Below the pieces are notes generated by a model. That model was not told the origin of the DNA. It did no database searches and saw nothing but the letters and a program-made list of their open reading frames with translations. Of a stretch of DNA of 37,191 nt, positions 9,253 through 18,948 are shown piece by piece. A program made the position numbers and the translations under genes. Each line of letters opens with the position of its first letter. Positions within the stretch are counted from its first letter, which is position 1. Source of the stretch: JBEKCB01 sp052139675 (GTDB lineage: Bacteria; Planctomycetota; Brocadiia; CAIUPP01); the NCBI GenBank assembly GCA_052139675.1, contig JBKQWE010000111.1:1-37191 (forward strand), given 5' to 3'.

Positions 9253-10862
9253 GGGTTTGCTTTCTTCAACGGCTCGTCCTGCGGGCCGAGCGCCGATTTC
9301 GCGGATTCCGCCGCGACGCTCTCCGGATGCTCCGCCAGCACCGTCTTGTAGTACACCGCCGCCGCTGCGGGCTGGCCGCGCTTCTCGTAAAAGTGCGCGA
9401 CGTCCATCAGCGTCTGCGCTTCCTTCTCCTTGCATTCGCTCAGCAGTTTCTTCGCTTCGTCGGCGAACTGGCCGTCCGGCTGGTCGCGCAGGTATATCTC
9501 GAAGGCCCTCTGCGCCCGCTCCAGGAGCATTTCATTATCGGGGACGACCCGGCTGTGCCGCAGGTCCGCCACGCCGCTCATGAAAATCGCCGCGCGGTTC
9601 CACTTGCTCTTCGGATAGCCCTGCGCCACGAGATCGAACGTCGTCCGGGCGTCCTCGAAACGCTCCCGGTCGAGCTGCGCGCGTCCCAGGAACATCAGCG
9701 CGTCATCCGCCAGCGGCCCGTTCGACGCGTTGTGCGCCACGGCCTCCATCACGTCCTCGGCGTGGCTGCGCTGGTGCTGATCCTCCAGCGCCTGGCCGAT
9801 CACGTACTCGCGTTCCACGATCGCGCGCTTCCGGCTCGACGCGGCGTATTCTTGCAGGAACTGCTCGTACACGTCAAAAGCCGACCACAAGTCGCCCTGC
9901 CGGTACAGGCACTCGGCCTGGTAGAACCGCGCGGTTTCCCCGGCGCCGGTGCCGCGGAACCGCTTTGCGGCGAGCTTGAATATGGAACTGTCGCCGACGT
10001 ATCCCGGCTCGAGCAGTCGAGTCACGGCGTAATAGACCGCTCTGCGATCGGGGTCCGATTCCTTGAGCAGGCCGTCAATGACATCGAGATATTCCCGGGC
10101 CTCCTTCTCGTGCCGTCCCTTGGGATCGGCGCTCAGCAGTTCGCGGAACTTCGTCTCGGCCTGCTGGAGGAGGATCGTGCTGTGCTCCCGATCCCGGCTC
10201 TCGTCCACGTCGCTCACGGCCGACCTGAACATCGCGTCGTACTTGGCCTCCGGATCGGAGGCGGGCGCGGCGGTCGCCTCGGAACTCGAGCCCGCCGGGC
10301 GATTCTCGCCCTGCGGCCGGACGCCCTCGGCCGCTCCGGTCGCGGCTTCCGGCTGCGCCTTCTCCGCCGGCGGGTTTGTGCCGAGGCGCTTGAGAAGTTC
10401 CGCGGCGCGCTTCGGATCGCTCGGCTCCAGCTTCGCGGCCAAGTCCCGAATAAACGCCTCGAGTTCATCGCGCCGGAGGCTTTCCGGCTTCGCGGCCAGG
10501 AGCCCGTCACAGAGTCTTGCGGCTTCAGCCGGCTTGTCGAGATGGAGCGCGCACTTCGCCCGGCCGAACCTGGCCTTGACGGCGAAGGGCGATCCCGGGA
10601 ACTTCTCCTCCACGCGTTGAAAGACATCGGCCGCCGCCGCGTAATCTCCACGTATGAACAGGCCGGTCGCATAGGCGAAAAGCCCGCGGTCGGACTCCGT
10701 CGGGCGCTCGGACATGTCAATCCAGCCGAGATCGCTGTCCCAGACCCATTCCGCCTGCGCCGCGCCGGCCAGCGCGAGAACGGTCACGAGCGCCAGGACG
10801 GCGCAACCCCGTGAAGCCCGGCGCACGACGGTGGGCGTAAAGCTTCGCACTTGCTCGCGCAT
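9249..10862 (-). CDS. Secreted tetratricopeptide-repeat protein (BamD/YbgF-like)
   Basis: The 537-residue protein has a signal peptide (VLALVTVLALAGAAQA, likely cut before EWVW) without a lipobox Cys. Many TPR-like helical pairs follow: GLFAYATGLFIRGDYAAAADVFQRVEEKFPG near the start, PLADDALMFLGRAQLDRERFEDARTTFDLVAQGYP in the middle and a last one at VAHFYEKRGQPAAAAVYYKTVLAEHPES. A low-complexity Ala/Glu/Pro linker sits around 170-200. The tandem 'ever growing, then Pro' pattern resembles BamD and YbgF, envelope assembly factors. It overlaps lptE and recO by a few bases. Its position before an outer-membrane lipoprotein gene supports an envelope role, but the exact function is unknown. Confidence 0.8.
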   Translation of the reverse strand: MREQVRSFTPTVVRRASRGCAVLALVTVLALAGAAQAEWVWDSDLGWIDMSERPTESDRGLFAYATGLFIRGDYAAAADVFQRVEEKFPGSPFAVKARFGRAKCALHLDKPAEAARLCDGLLAAKPESLRRDELEAFIRDLAAKLEPSDPKRAAELLKRLGTNPPAEKAQPEAATGAAEGVRPQGENRPAGSSSEATAAPASDPEAKYDAMFRSAVSDVDESRDREHSTILLQQAETKFRELLSADPKGRHEKEAREYLDVIDGLLKESDPDRRAVYYAVTRLLEPGYVGDSSIFKLAAKRFRGTGAGETARFYQAECLYRQGDLWSAFDVYEQFLQEYAASSRKRAIVEREYVIGQALEDQHQRSHAEDVMEAVAHNASNGPLADDALMFLGRAQLDRERFEDARTTFDLVAQGYPKSKWNRAAIFMSGVADLRHSRVVPDNEMLLERAQRAFEIYLRDQPDGQFADEAKKLLSECKEKEAQTLMDVAHFYEKRGQPAAAAVYYKTVLAEHPESVAAESAKSALGPQDEPLKKANP

Positions 10863-11605
10863 TACACCTCGGCAAGAAAACGCTCAGACCTCAAGGGCTT
10901 CCCTAAATGATACTGGATTTGGTCGTTAAATGCACGTCGTATTTCGCGGATCTGGTCGCGCGTCAGGCGCAACGGCGCGCCCGGGCCTTTCGCGGCGAGC
11001 CGGGTCATAATGGCCAGCGAGCCGCGCGAGATGGGGAATGCGCTCGGGTCAAGCCCCGTGCAATCGCCGCACAGCGCGCCTCCGGAGGCCGGGCTGAAGC
11101 GAGTCTGCCCGTGCAGCGGACCGTTGCACTGCGTGCAGTTCTCCGTCGCCGGGGCGTGGCCCAGCGTGCGAAGCGCGCGGAAGAGAAATCGGAAGAGCGC
11201 CAGGTGCTCGTTCTCGCCGCGGTCCAGCGCGCGCAGCAAATCCACCAGGTCATGGCATACGGCGCCGTCCTCGGCATTTTCCTCGGTCGTCCCCAGCGCC
11301 ATCTCCATCGCGTAGAAGGCCACCCAGATGCGCCCCAGGTCGGTGCGCAGCCGCGGGAACCTCTCGCGCAGGCTCCAGTCGGCCAGGATGTGCAACTGCC
11401 CTGCCGGACGCTGTGCGAGGACCAGGTCGCAATAGTCCAGCAGGTCCAGCGCGCCCCGGCCGTCCTTGCGCGGGCGTCGCGAGCCCTTGGCCAGCACGTG
11501 GATCTGCCCCAGGTCCGGCGTCAGGACCGCGGCGACCTGGCTGCTCTCGCTGTATTCGGTGCAGCGCAGGATCACGCCGCACGTCCGGTGATAAGGCACG
11601 GTCAC
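10862..11605 (-). CDS. recO: DNA repair protein RecO
   Basis: RecO helps load RecA at gaps in the RecFOR recombination pathway. The 247-residue protein shows the N-terminal OB-fold (GVILRCTEYSESSQVAAVLTPDLGQIHVLAKGSRR), a helical middle and a C-terminal zinc site built from CTQC and CGDC, as in many RecO proteins. The start is GTG at 11605, overlapping the stop of the CBS-domain gene (GTGA); the valine two codons later is also GTG and could be used. Its TAA overlaps the next ATG by one base. Confidence 0.92.
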   Translation of the reverse strand: MTVPYHRTCGVILRCTEYSESSQVAAVLTPDLGQIHVLAKGSRRPRKDGRGALDLLDYCDLVLAQRPAGQLHILADWSLRERFPRLRTDLGRIWVAFYAMEMALGTTEENAEDGAVCHDLVDLLRALDRGENEHLALFRFLFRALRTLGHAPATENCTQCNGPLHGQTRFSPASGGALCGDCTGLDPSAFPISRGSLAIMTRLAAKGPGAPLRLTRDQIREIRRAFNDQIQYHLGKPLRSERFLAEV

Positions 11606-12813
11606 CCCTTTTCCCGGCGCTTTGGGGCGCGGTCGAGGTCCGCGCGCACGCGAATCACGCGGCGCGGGTCCGCCTGGATCACCGTGATGCGCGCCCCGCC
11701 GACCTGGAACGACTCGCCGTTCTGCGGGATTTTGGCCATCATGAACGTCGCCAGCCCGCCGACCGTGTCGAAGCCTTCCTCCTCCGGCAGGTCCTGATCG
11801 AATTCATTGTTGAAAGTCTCGATCCGCATGGACGCGGCCAGCTCGACGCTGCGATCGCCCACCCACTTGAAGAGCGGAGGCGTTTCGTGAGGCAGTTCGT
11901 GCTCGTCGCGGATTTCACCGATAAGCTCCTCGACCACGTCTTCGAGCGTGACGATTCCACGTGTGCCGCCATACTCGTCCACCACGATCCCCATGTGAAC
12001 GTTCGAGCTTTGCAGCTCTTCCATCAGCTCGGAGACCGTTTTCGTCTCGGGGACGAAAGACGGCTGCCGCAGGAGTTCGGGCAGCGCCGGCTGATCCCAT
12101 TTCCCGGTGCCCGCGAACTTGAGCAGGTCCTTGGCATGGAGGATGCCGACGATCTGGTCTCGGTTCGAGCGATGGACCGGCAGGCGTGAATAGCCGCTTT
12201 CGGTGCTGATCTGTGCCGCCTGGCGCAGCGTGGCTGTATCGGCGACCGTCACCATATCCGTCCTCGGCGTCATGATGTCGCGCACCTGGATGTACTTCAT
12301 GCGGACCGCGCTGCGGAACATTTTGTGCGCCTGGTTGTCCGCGTTGTCCGCCTGGGACGGGGAATCCGATTCCGCCTGCGCGCTTTCGTCGCCCGGCGCG
12401 GCGGTCTGCCGCAGCAGGCCCAGCCGCAGCGCCCGGAACGGGATGCCGACGATTCCGTATAGCGCCGGCACCAAGTGTAGCGCGAGCCAGTCGCCCGTCC
12501 GCCAGGCGATGAACTCGGGCAGTATCCAGCCGAGCAGCGGCACCAGGAAGAGTATCTCCAGTCCCGCCGCCCATCGCCGTTTTACGCCGATGACGAGCAC
12601 GACCGACAGCGCGGCGATCGCCAGGCAGCCTGCGACGAGGAACGCCGTGACCACCAGCCCGCGGTTGCGCAGGCAGTTGCCGGCGGCGTTCTTGCGGGAC
12701 CTCGGCGCGTTCAACTCCTGCAACCGAAACCAGGAGAACAGACTGAGCGAGCGCTCCGCCGAGAAGAAGGTCAGCGCGATGAACCCGAGCGCCAGGGCCG
12801 CGACGACGTACAT
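11602..12813 (-). CDS. CorC/HlyC-type CBS-domain membrane protein
   Basis: The 403-residue protein has an N-terminal DUF21/CNNM-like membrane part with about four hydrophobic helices in residues 1-135. A paired CBS module follows (from YIQVRDIMTPRTDMVTV to EYGGTRGIVTLEDVVEELIGEI). The C-terminal CorC_HlyC domain (VELAASMRIETFNNEF ... VGGARITVIQADPRRVIRVRAD) comes last. Related proteins are implicated in Mg2+/Co2+ efflux or tolerance, and older annotation calls them hemolysin. The gene follows ybeY by 12 nt, and AGGAAG 8 nt before the ATG overlaps the ybeY stop. The ybeY-corC neighbourhood is widespread. The transported ion cannot be told from the sequence. Confidence 0.9.
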   Translation of the reverse strand: MYVVAALALGFIALTFFSAERSLSLFSWFRLQELNAPRSRKNAAGNCLRNRGLVVTAFLVAGCLAIAALSVVLVIGVKRRWAAGLEILFLVPLLGWILPEFIAWRTGDWLALHLVPALYGIVGIPFRALRLGLLRQTAAPGDESAQAESDSPSQADNADNQAHKMFRSAVRMKYIQVRDIMTPRTDMVTVADTATLRQAAQISTESGYSRLPVHRSNRDQIVGILHAKDLLKFAGTGKWDQPALPELLRQPSFVPETKTVSELMEELQSSNVHMGIVVDEYGGTRGIVTLEDVVEELIGEIRDEHELPHETPPLFKWVGDRSVELAASMRIETFNNEFDQDLPEEEGFDTVGGLATFMMAKIPQNGESFQVGGARITVIQADPRRVIRVRADLDRAPKRREKG

Positions 12814-12825
12814 GGGCTGTTCTTC

Positions 12826-13320
12826 CTATCCACGCTTCACGTGCGAGGGACTAGCCGGCGTCCGCCGGAGCTTCGGAAGACGCCGAGTATAAGGAATCCC
12901 GGCTCGCCGCAGAATCTGCTCCTCGCGCGCATACATTGCGCTTCGATCCTGCGGAGTATGGTCGTCATAACCGGCCAGGTGCAATGCTCCATGAAGCGTG
13001 TAAAGCGTCAATTCATGGATCGGCTGCGCGCCGCGCCGGCGCGCCTCGCGGGCGGCCAGCGATGCGTTGACTACGATCTCGCCGACCACCTGCGGCGCCG
13101 GAGACGGGCCATCGGCCAGCGGAAACGCCAGGACATCGGTCTGGCCGCGCCGGCCGGTAAAACGGCGGTTGAGCCGGGTCATTTCGCGGCCGTCCACGAC
13201 CGCGAGGCTCAACTCGCCGCCGGCCCACTCGCGCGGCGCCGCGAGGCGCAGCAGGCGGACGACCTGCGCGCGGAAGTTCCGCAGAATTTTGCGCCGGTCC
13301 GAGACCTTCACTCTGAGCAT
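12826..13320 (-). CDS. ybeY: rRNA maturation endoribonuclease YbeY
   Basis: YbeY is a zinc-dependent RNase for 16S rRNA 3'-end maturation and ribosome quality control. The 164-residue protein carries the histidine motif LHGALHLAGYDDHTPQD, with three metal-binding His, and the upstream block LNRRFTGRRGQTDVLAFP followed by VGEIVVN. The C-tail is unusually Arg-rich (RRAGIPYTRRLPKLRRTP). I chose the ATG at 13320; the open frame runs further upstream but only as antisense to the pgpH 3' end. It sits between pgpH and the CBS protein. Confidence 0.94.
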   Translation of the reverse strand: MLRVKVSDRRKILRNFRAQVVRLLRLAAPREWAGGELSLAVVDGREMTRLNRRFTGRRGQTDVLAFPLADGPSPAPQVVGEIVVNASLAAREARRRGAQPIHELTLYTLHGALHLAGYDDHTPQDRSAMYAREEQILRRAGIPYTRRLPKLRRTPASPSHVKRG

Positions 13321-13331
13321 GGACAGCCCGC

Positions 13332-15623
13332 TTACGTTGTGGGCGCCGGATACCGGATCCGAGGATGGGCGATGGCCGTCAGGCTGCGCACCAGGCTCTT
13401 CTCCACCCGCCGGATATCCGTGATATTCATCCTGCACTCGTCGAGTTGGCCGTCCTTCAGCCGCTGCTCGACGATGTCGTGCACCAGCCGTTCGAATCCG
13501 GAAGGCGACATTGAATCCATGCTCCGCGCGGCCGACTCGCCCGCGTCGGCGAGCATCACGATCGCCGACTCCGGGCTGCGCGGCTTCATGCCGCGATAGC
13601 GGAACATCTCCTCCTTGACTACATCTCCGGAACGCCCTGATTCCTCGACTGCCTTGCGGTAGAAGAATTCCACAACGCTCGTGCCGTGGTGCTCGGCGAT
13701 GATATGGCGGATGGGCGAGGGAACCCCGTAACGAGCCGCCAGCTCTACGCCATCCTTCGTGTGAGCGGTCAGGATCAGCGCGCTGAGCATGGGCGAAAGC
13801 TTTTCGTGCCGGTCCGTCTGGCCGCCGGAGTTCTCCCCGAAATACTCCGGGCGGCTGAGCTTCCCGACATCGTGCAGATAGCCGCCGACGCTGGCGAGCA
13901 AGGCGTTCGCGCCGATCTGCGCCGCAGCCGCTTCAGCCATGTTGCTGACCAGCGTACTGTGGTGATAGGTCCCGGGCGCGTCCATCGCCAGCTTCCGGAG
14001 CAGCGGCTGGTTCTGATCGGTCCATTCGCGCAGCCGCAAGTCCGTCGCCACGTCGAAGAACTTCTCGACATACGGGAGCGCAGCCGTCATCACCGCGCCG
14101 GCCAGCACGCCGCTCCCGAGCGCGGCGAGCGATCCATCGATCGGCGGGCGCAGGTCGCTCCAGAGCACTTGGCCCTGCGGCGGGTGAATGCACCACATGA
14201 CCCAGACCCCGGCCAATTGCATCAACCCAGCCAGGACGCCGGCGGCGAAGACATGCGTCGGCCGTTTCAGCCGCAGCATCGCGAAAATCGCCACGGTGCC
14301 ACCCAACAGCAGCGGCACAATGAGGCTGAGCCCGGCATCTGTGGCGAGTCCCGCCAGCAGGCTCAGGAGCAGCAGCGCTCCGAAGGCGCCCGCGGGCCCC
14401 ATGGTGACGGCGAAAATCATCCCCGCCAGCGCCACGGGCGACCACTGGAGCGAGAGCCCGAGCGGTTCGAGCAGGCGGATGATCGCGAGCGTCACCAGCC
14501 ACAGGACGTAAAAACCGAAAAGGCGGGTGTTGGAAGCCAATATCGGGGAGGGAATGAAGGCGGCCCGGCCGGCCAGGAGCGCAAAGCCGACGAGAAACAA
14601 CGCCGTAATCCCGGCGGCGCTCACGAGCTGCCGGCGGAATTCTTTGGCCTCCGCCTCGCGCTGCGCCCCATGGGCGACGCTCGCGGCGTACGCCCCGCGT
14701 TCCGCCTGGATCTCCGCCATCGTCTCCTGGGTCACCACGTCGCCGGCGGCTACGATGATGCTGTCTTTGGCGATCTCGTCGTAGCGCGTCTCCACGCTGT
14801 CCCGCGCCCGCGTGATCGCCTGGGCCGTCCGCGCGGGGTCCGGCGTGAGCGTAGCCGTCGCGCAGTAGGTCAGCATGTCCAGAAAGATTTCGCGGAATTT
14901 TTCCGGCCGGTCCTTCAGGACCGATTCCAGTTGTTCGGCGAACCACTCGTGGACGCCGGTGGGCCATTCGCGGGTCGCGAAGACGCTGCGCCGGACCTCC
15001 TTCTGCGTCTCGGAATCGCCCTTGACGACGACGACTTCATCCCGCTGCGAGGCCAACTCGGCCTTGCGGGCGGAGCTGTTCATGATTCCCAGGTCGGCGG
15101 CGCTGTTGATCGCGATCTCGATCGTTTCGATGGAGGACTGAAGCCACTTCCGATCGAAGCCCTCCTGAAGGGCCGGCAGTTTTTCGCTGCCCAAGCCCCA
15201 CTTCGCGCGGGCGCTGGGCGCGAGGTCGGCGAGATCGGTGCTGCGACGAGCATCGAGCACCGAGGTCAGAAACCGCCGCAGTTCGCGCGGCAGTTGGTCG
15301 AGGCGTTCGCGGTTTTCGCGGAAGACTCTCGGACAGGCGGCCATGGCCGCGTCGCGGGCGCGCCGGGTCGCATCGCGGTCCTCGATGTTGAAGGCCACGC
15401 GGGCGCGATACTCCTTGGCGGCCGGTTCGCCCGCCTTGAAATGCGGCCCCGTGCCGTGCAGGTTGAGGATCACGGCGCCTGCGGCCAGGAAAAGGGCGGT
15501 GATCAGGTGGCGCGGCGCCCGCCTGTCCGGCGGAGTCAGCAGTTCGGCAGGTTCGGCGGGCACCGGCCGCGAGCGGTCGTCGGGGACGCGTCGGAATTTA
15601 CTGCGTCTCGGGAACAGGGACAT
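13332..15623 (-). CDS. pgpH: 7TM-HD phosphohydrolase, probable c-di-AMP phosphodiesterase (PgpH-type)
   Basis: The 763-residue protein has one membrane helix near 40-57, a long external domain (about 60-340, the 7TMR-HDED type) and a seven-helix block (about 345-525). A cytoplasmic HD domain follows with YHHSTLVSNMAEAAA, the metal pair in YLHDVGKLSRPEYF, a further His in LTAHTKDGVELA and IIAEHHGTSVVEFFY. In Listeria and other bacteria PgpH hydrolyses c-di-AMP. With cdaA and cdaR in the same gene run, the same job is likely here. It starts 6 nt after phoH and is followed 11 nt later by ybeY; phoH-pgpH-ybeY is a known conserved order. Confidence 0.92.
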   Translation of the reverse strand: MSLFPRRSKFRRVPDDRSRPVPAEPAELLTPPDRRAPRHLITALFLAAGAVILNLHGTGPHFKAGEPAAKEYRARVAFNIEDRDATRRARDAAMAACPRVFRENRERLDQLPRELRRFLTSVLDARRSTDLADLAPSARAKWGLGSEKLPALQEGFDRKWLQSSIETIEIAINSAADLGIMNSSARKAELASQRDEVVVVKGDSETQKEVRRSVFATREWPTGVHEWFAEQLESVLKDRPEKFREIFLDMLTYCATATLTPDPARTAQAITRARDSVETRYDEIAKDSIIVAAGDVVTQETMAEIQAERGAYAASVAHGAQREAEAKEFRRQLVSAAGITALFLVGFALLAGRAAFIPSPILASNTRLFGFYVLWLVTLAIIRLLEPLGLSLQWSPVALAGMIFAVTMGPAGAFGALLLLSLLAGLATDAGLSLIVPLLLGGTVAIFAMLRLKRPTHVFAAGVLAGLMQLAGVWVMWCIHPPQGQVLWSDLRPPIDGSLAALGSGVLAGAVMTAALPYVEKFFDVATDLRLREWTDQNQPLLRKLAMDAPGTYHHSTLVSNMAEAAAAQIGANALLASVGGYLHDVGKLSRPEYFGENSGGQTDRHEKLSPMLSALILTAHTKDGVELAARYGVPSPIRHIIAEHHGTSVVEFFYRKAVEESGRSGDVVKEEMFRYRGMKPRSPESAIVMLADAGESAARSMDSMSPSGFERLVHDIVEQRLKDGQLDECRMNITDIRRVEKSLVRSLTAIAHPRIRYPAPTT

Positions 15624-15629
15624 GGTGGA

Positions 15630-16631
15630 TTAACCCGGACGCTCGGGCTCGTCGGCGGGCCCTGCGGGGGAAAGCGCATTGTCGCGCGTCTCGTACGCGT
15701 CCACGATGTCCTGAACCAGGCGGTGGCGGACGATGTCGCGCTGGGTCAGCGCGGTGAAACCGATGCCCTGGACGTCGCGCAGGAGCGCCATGGCTTCGAT
15801 CATCCCCGACGGCACGTCCGGCGGCAAGTCGGTCTGGCTGATGTCGCCGGTGACGATACTCTTTGAAGAGGCGCCGAGGCGGGTGAGGAACATCTGCATC
15901 TGCTTGCGCGTGCAGTTCTGACCCTCGTCGAGGATAATGAAGGCCCGATCGAGGTTCCGTCCGCGCATGTACGCCAGCGGCGCGACTTCGAGCACGTCGC
16001 TCTCGACGTAGTGCTGCAACTGGGCCAGAGGCATCATGTCGTGCAGCGCATCGTAGAGCGGCCGCAGGTACGGATCTACCTTGGCCTGCATGTCGCCGGG
16101 CAGGAAACCGAGCCGCTCGCCGGCTTCGACGGCCGGGCGCGTAAGGATGATCTTGCGGACGGCGTCTCGCTTCAGCGCGGCCACCGCCATCGCGACGGCG
16201 AGATAGGTCTTGCCGCTGCCGGCGGGCCCGACGCAGAAGACCAGGTCGTTCTCAGCCATCGCCTTGAGATAGGCGGCCTGGCCGGGCGTGCGCGGGCGGA
16301 TGGCGCGGCCGCGGGTGAAGACCTCGATGTGGATGTCGCTGGAGGATTGCTCCGCCTGGATCGCGCCGGAGATGGCTTCTTCCACTTCGGCGGCGGAGAG
16401 GTGCGGCTTCTGATGCAGTTGCTCGAGCAAGTCTGTGACCACTTTCGAGGCGGATTGCACGCCGGCCGCTTCGCCCTCGAGGGTGAGGACGTGGCCGCGC
16501 ATGAAGACGCGGATATTGAACGTGTCGCGAAGGAGCCGCAGGTGCCGGTCCTGGCGGCCCAGCAACACGCGCGCTTTTTCGATCTGGTCAATGTGAAATG
16601 TTTGGCTGGCTCGTTCGCCATCGTGTGGCAT
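15630..16631 (-). CDS. phoH: PhoH-family ATPase/RNA helicase-like protein
   Basis: The 333-residue protein begins with a small KH-like segment (ARVLLGRQDRHLRLLRDTFNIRVFMRG), then has the PhoH ATPase core. This core shows DLVFCVGPAGSGKTYLAVA (Walker A), RPAVEAGERLGFLPGDMQAKVDPYLRPLYDAL, FIILDEGQNCTRKQMQMFLTR (Walker B) and SIVTGDISQTDLP. PhoH proteins are linked to RNA metabolism and often lie next to ybeY, as here. GAGG 7 nt before the ATG overlaps the uppS stop. The cellular substrate remains unknown. Confidence 0.94.
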   Translation of the reverse strand: MPHDGERASQTFHIDQIEKARVLLGRQDRHLRLLRDTFNIRVFMRGHVLTLEGEAAGVQSASKVVTDLLEQLHQKPHLSAAEVEEAISGAIQAEQSSSDIHIEVFTRGRAIRPRTPGQAAYLKAMAENDLVFCVGPAGSGKTYLAVAMAVAALKRDAVRKIILTRPAVEAGERLGFLPGDMQAKVDPYLRPLYDALHDMMPLAQLQHYVESDVLEVAPLAYMRGRNLDRAFIILDEGQNCTRKQMQMFLTRLGASSKSIVTGDISQTDLPPDVPSGMIEAMALLRDVQGIGFTALTQRDIVRHRLVQDIVDAYETRDNALSPAGPADEPERPG

Positions 16632-16640
16632 GGGCGGACC

Positions 16641-17474
16641 TCAGCCGGGGCGGGACGGCGCGCCCCGCTCCGAACCGCTGAGCGGCGCGGAATGCGTCGC
16701 CGCCGGGCGACGCCCCTGCAGGCCGCCGAAACGGCGCTCGCGATGGGCATAGGCGCGAAAGGCCTGCCGGAGATGCGCGGCGCGGAACTCCGGCCAGCAG
16801 GTTTTGGTGAACCACAGTTCGGCATAAGAAAGCTGCCAGAGCAGAAAGTTGCTCAACCGCATTTCACCGCCGGTCCGGATCAGCACGTCCGGGTCGGTCA
16901 TCTCGGGATCGTAGAGACTGCTCTTGAAATCCTGCTCCGTCCAGTCCTCGGGTTCCTGCCGCTTTCGCCGCGCCTCGAGCGCCATCTTCCGCGCCGCGTC
17001 CAGAATCTCCTGCCGGCCGCCGTAGTTGAGCGCGAGGCGGACGATCATGCCCGTGTTCTTCTCGCAGACCTCGATGCTCTTCTCCAGCGCTCCGCGCACG
17101 TCATCGGGCAGCTCGGCGAGCCGCCCGATCGCCCGCAGGCGCAGGTTGTTCTCGATCAACTCTCCGCGCTCGGAGATCAGGAAGCGTTTCATCAGCGCCA
17201 TGAGGAGCCGCACTTCCGTCCTCGGCCGGCGCCAGTTCTCGGTGGAGAAAGCATAGAGCGTGAGCTGCTCGACGCCGAGGCGCGAGCACTCGCGGATGAC
17301 CGCGCGCACGGACTCGGCGCCTTCCGAGTGCCCGCGGCGCCGAGACAGCCCCAGGCGCCGCGCCCAGCGGCCGTTGCCATCCATGATGATGGCGACGTGC
17401 CGGGGGACGGGCTCAAGTCCCGGCGGCGGAGATGCGGAAAGGTCCTCATGCGCGTTGTCGGCTGCGCCCTGCAT
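16641..17474 (-). CDS. uppS: Isoprenyl transferase, undecaprenyl diphosphate synthase (UppS)
   Basis: It extends farnesyl diphosphate with isopentenyl units in cis to make the C55 lipid carrier for peptidoglycan and other cell-wall polymers. Family marks are HVAIIMDGNGRWARRLG with the catalytic Asp, GHSEGAESVRAVI, LTLYAFSTENWRRP, LALNYGGRQEI and DVLIRTGGEMRLSNFLLWQLSYAEL. With the ATG at 17474 the protein has 277 residues; the tail after YAHRERRFGG is longer than usual and rich in Arg/Ser/Pro. The ribosome binding site is weak. It lies 35 nt after purA and 9 nt before phoH. Confidence 0.94.
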   Translation of the reverse strand: MQGAADNAHEDLSASPPPGLEPVPRHVAIIMDGNGRWARRLGLSRRRGHSEGAESVRAVIRECSRLGVEQLTLYAFSTENWRRPRTEVRLLMALMKRFLISERGELIENNLRLRAIGRLAELPDDVRGALEKSIEVCEKNTGMIVRLALNYGGRQEILDAARKMALEARRKRQEPEDWTEQDFKSSLYDPEMTDPDVLIRTGGEMRLSNFLLWQLSYAELWFTKTCWPEFRAAHLRQAFRAYAHRERRFGGLQGRRPAATHSAPLSGSERGAPSRPG

Positions 17475-17509
17475 TTCATTCGCCCAGGAGACCGCCCGCC
17501 GAGACGCCC

Positions 17510-18784
17510 TCAACGTCTGACACAGTCATCCCGTCCGCTTCCAACGGAGATGCTTTCCACCGGCACGGCCAGCATCTCCTCCAACGCCGTGACATACGCG
17601 CGGGCGTTGGACGGCAAGTCCGAAAACTTCCGGCACTTGGAGAGATCCTCTGTCCAGCCCGCGAACGTGCGATAGACCGGCTGGCACTTCGCCAGTATTT
17701 CAGCGCCGGCCGGAAAGCGAGCTATAACAGCGCCATTATACCGATATTCCGTCGCAACGGAAATCGTTTCGAGGCCGCTGAGGACGTCGAGCTTGGTCAT
17801 CGCGATCGCGTCCACCCCGCAGATGGCCACCGTGTGGCGGACCGCGACGACGTCGCACCAGCCGCAACGTCTTTGCCGGCCGGTAGTTGCGCCGAACTCG
17901 CTGCCGCGCTCGCACAAGCGGCGGCCGATGGCATCGGTCAGTTCCGTCGGGAACGGCCCTTCTCCGACGCGCGTGGTATACGCTTTCATGATGCCGAGTA
18001 TGCGGCCGATTGCCTTCGGCGCGACGCCCGTTCCGGTCGCCACGCCTCCGGCACCTGCGCTGGATGAAGTGATATAGGGATATGTCCCGAAATCCACGTC
18101 CAGCAGCGCGCCCTGGGCGCCTTCGAAGAGAATCCGCTTGCCCTTGGCCTGCGCATCCGTGAGCAAGGCGACCGTATCGCATACAAGCGGGCGCAGCCGC
18201 TCCGCGTAGCCGAAATACTCCTCGAGAATCCGCTCGCAGGAGACCGCCGGCGCGTGATAGAGCGTCTCGAACAACCGGTTCTTCTGCTCGATATTCGCCC
18301 GCAGCTTGCGCTCGAACGTCGCCCGGTCGAGCAGATCACCGGCGCGAATGCCCGTGCGCGCGGCCTTGTCCACGTAGCACGGGCCGATGCCGCGGCCGGT
18401 CGTGCCTATCTTGTTGCGGCTCGGATCGGCCTCCTGGAGCTTGTCGAGTTCCTTGTGATACGGCAGCACGAGGTGCGCGCGGTCGCTGATCGCCAGGTTG
18501 TCGGATATCTTGACGCCCCTGCGGATCAGTTCGTCCATCTCCTGCAACAGGAGCGGCGGATCCAGGACGACGCCGTTGGCGATCACGCAGAGCTTGCCCG
18601 GCCGAAGGATGCCGCTCGGGAGCAGGTGAAGGACGAACTTCTGCCCGTTGATGACGACGGTGTGGCCGGCATTGCTTCCGCCCTGGTAGCGAACGACGAG
18701 GTCGAAGTCGTTCGCCACGGCATCCACGATTTTGCCCTTGCCTTCATCGCCCCATTGCAGGCCCACGATGCAAAGGTTATTCAT
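17510..18784 (-). CDS. purA: Adenylosuccinate synthetase (PurA)
   Basis: PurA condenses IMP and aspartate with GTP hydrolysis, the committed step to AMP. The 424-residue protein shows the P-loop-like GLQWGDEGKGKIVD, GGSNAGHTVV, GTTGRGIGPCYVDK, LFEGAQGALLDVDFGTYPYITSS, GEGPFPTEL and AMTKLDVLSGL. The ATG at 18784 has GGAG 8 nt upstream; the open frame above it is only leader. It heads the sixteen-gene minus-strand run, behind a good promoter and a leader of about 160 nt. Purine nucleotides made here also feed GTP to FolE and ATP to CdaA, though a functional link is speculation. Confidence 0.97.
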   Translation of the reverse strand: MNNLCIVGLQWGDEGKGKIVDAVANDFDLVVRYQGGSNAGHTVVINGQKFVLHLLPSGILRPGKLCVIANGVVLDPPLLLQEMDELIRRGVKISDNLAISDRAHLVLPYHKELDKLQEADPSRNKIGTTGRGIGPCYVDKAARTGIRAGDLLDRATFERKLRANIEQKNRLFETLYHAPAVSCERILEEYFGYAERLRPLVCDTVALLTDAQAKGKRILFEGAQGALLDVDFGTYPYITSSSAGAGGVATGTGVAPKAIGRILGIMKAYTTRVGEGPFPTELTDAIGRRLCERGSEFGATTGRQRRCGWCDVVAVRHTVAICGVDAIAMTKLDVLSGLETISVATEYRYNGAVIARFPAGAEILAKCQPVYRTFAGWTEDLSKCRKFSDLPSNARAYVTALEEMLAVPVESISVGSGRDDCVRR

Positions 18785-18948
18785 CCGTTCCGCTCCGCTC
18801 GAAAGGAAAGCGCCTGATGGCCGCCCCGCTTCCTGAAACAAGCCTGCACAGTCCACGCTCGAAAGGTCCGCCGGCCCAGGGCACGACATCTCTCACGCGT
18901 GTAAGTAGTTGGAAAAGTTGTGCTTATCCCCTTCCGGCGTCCAAAAAC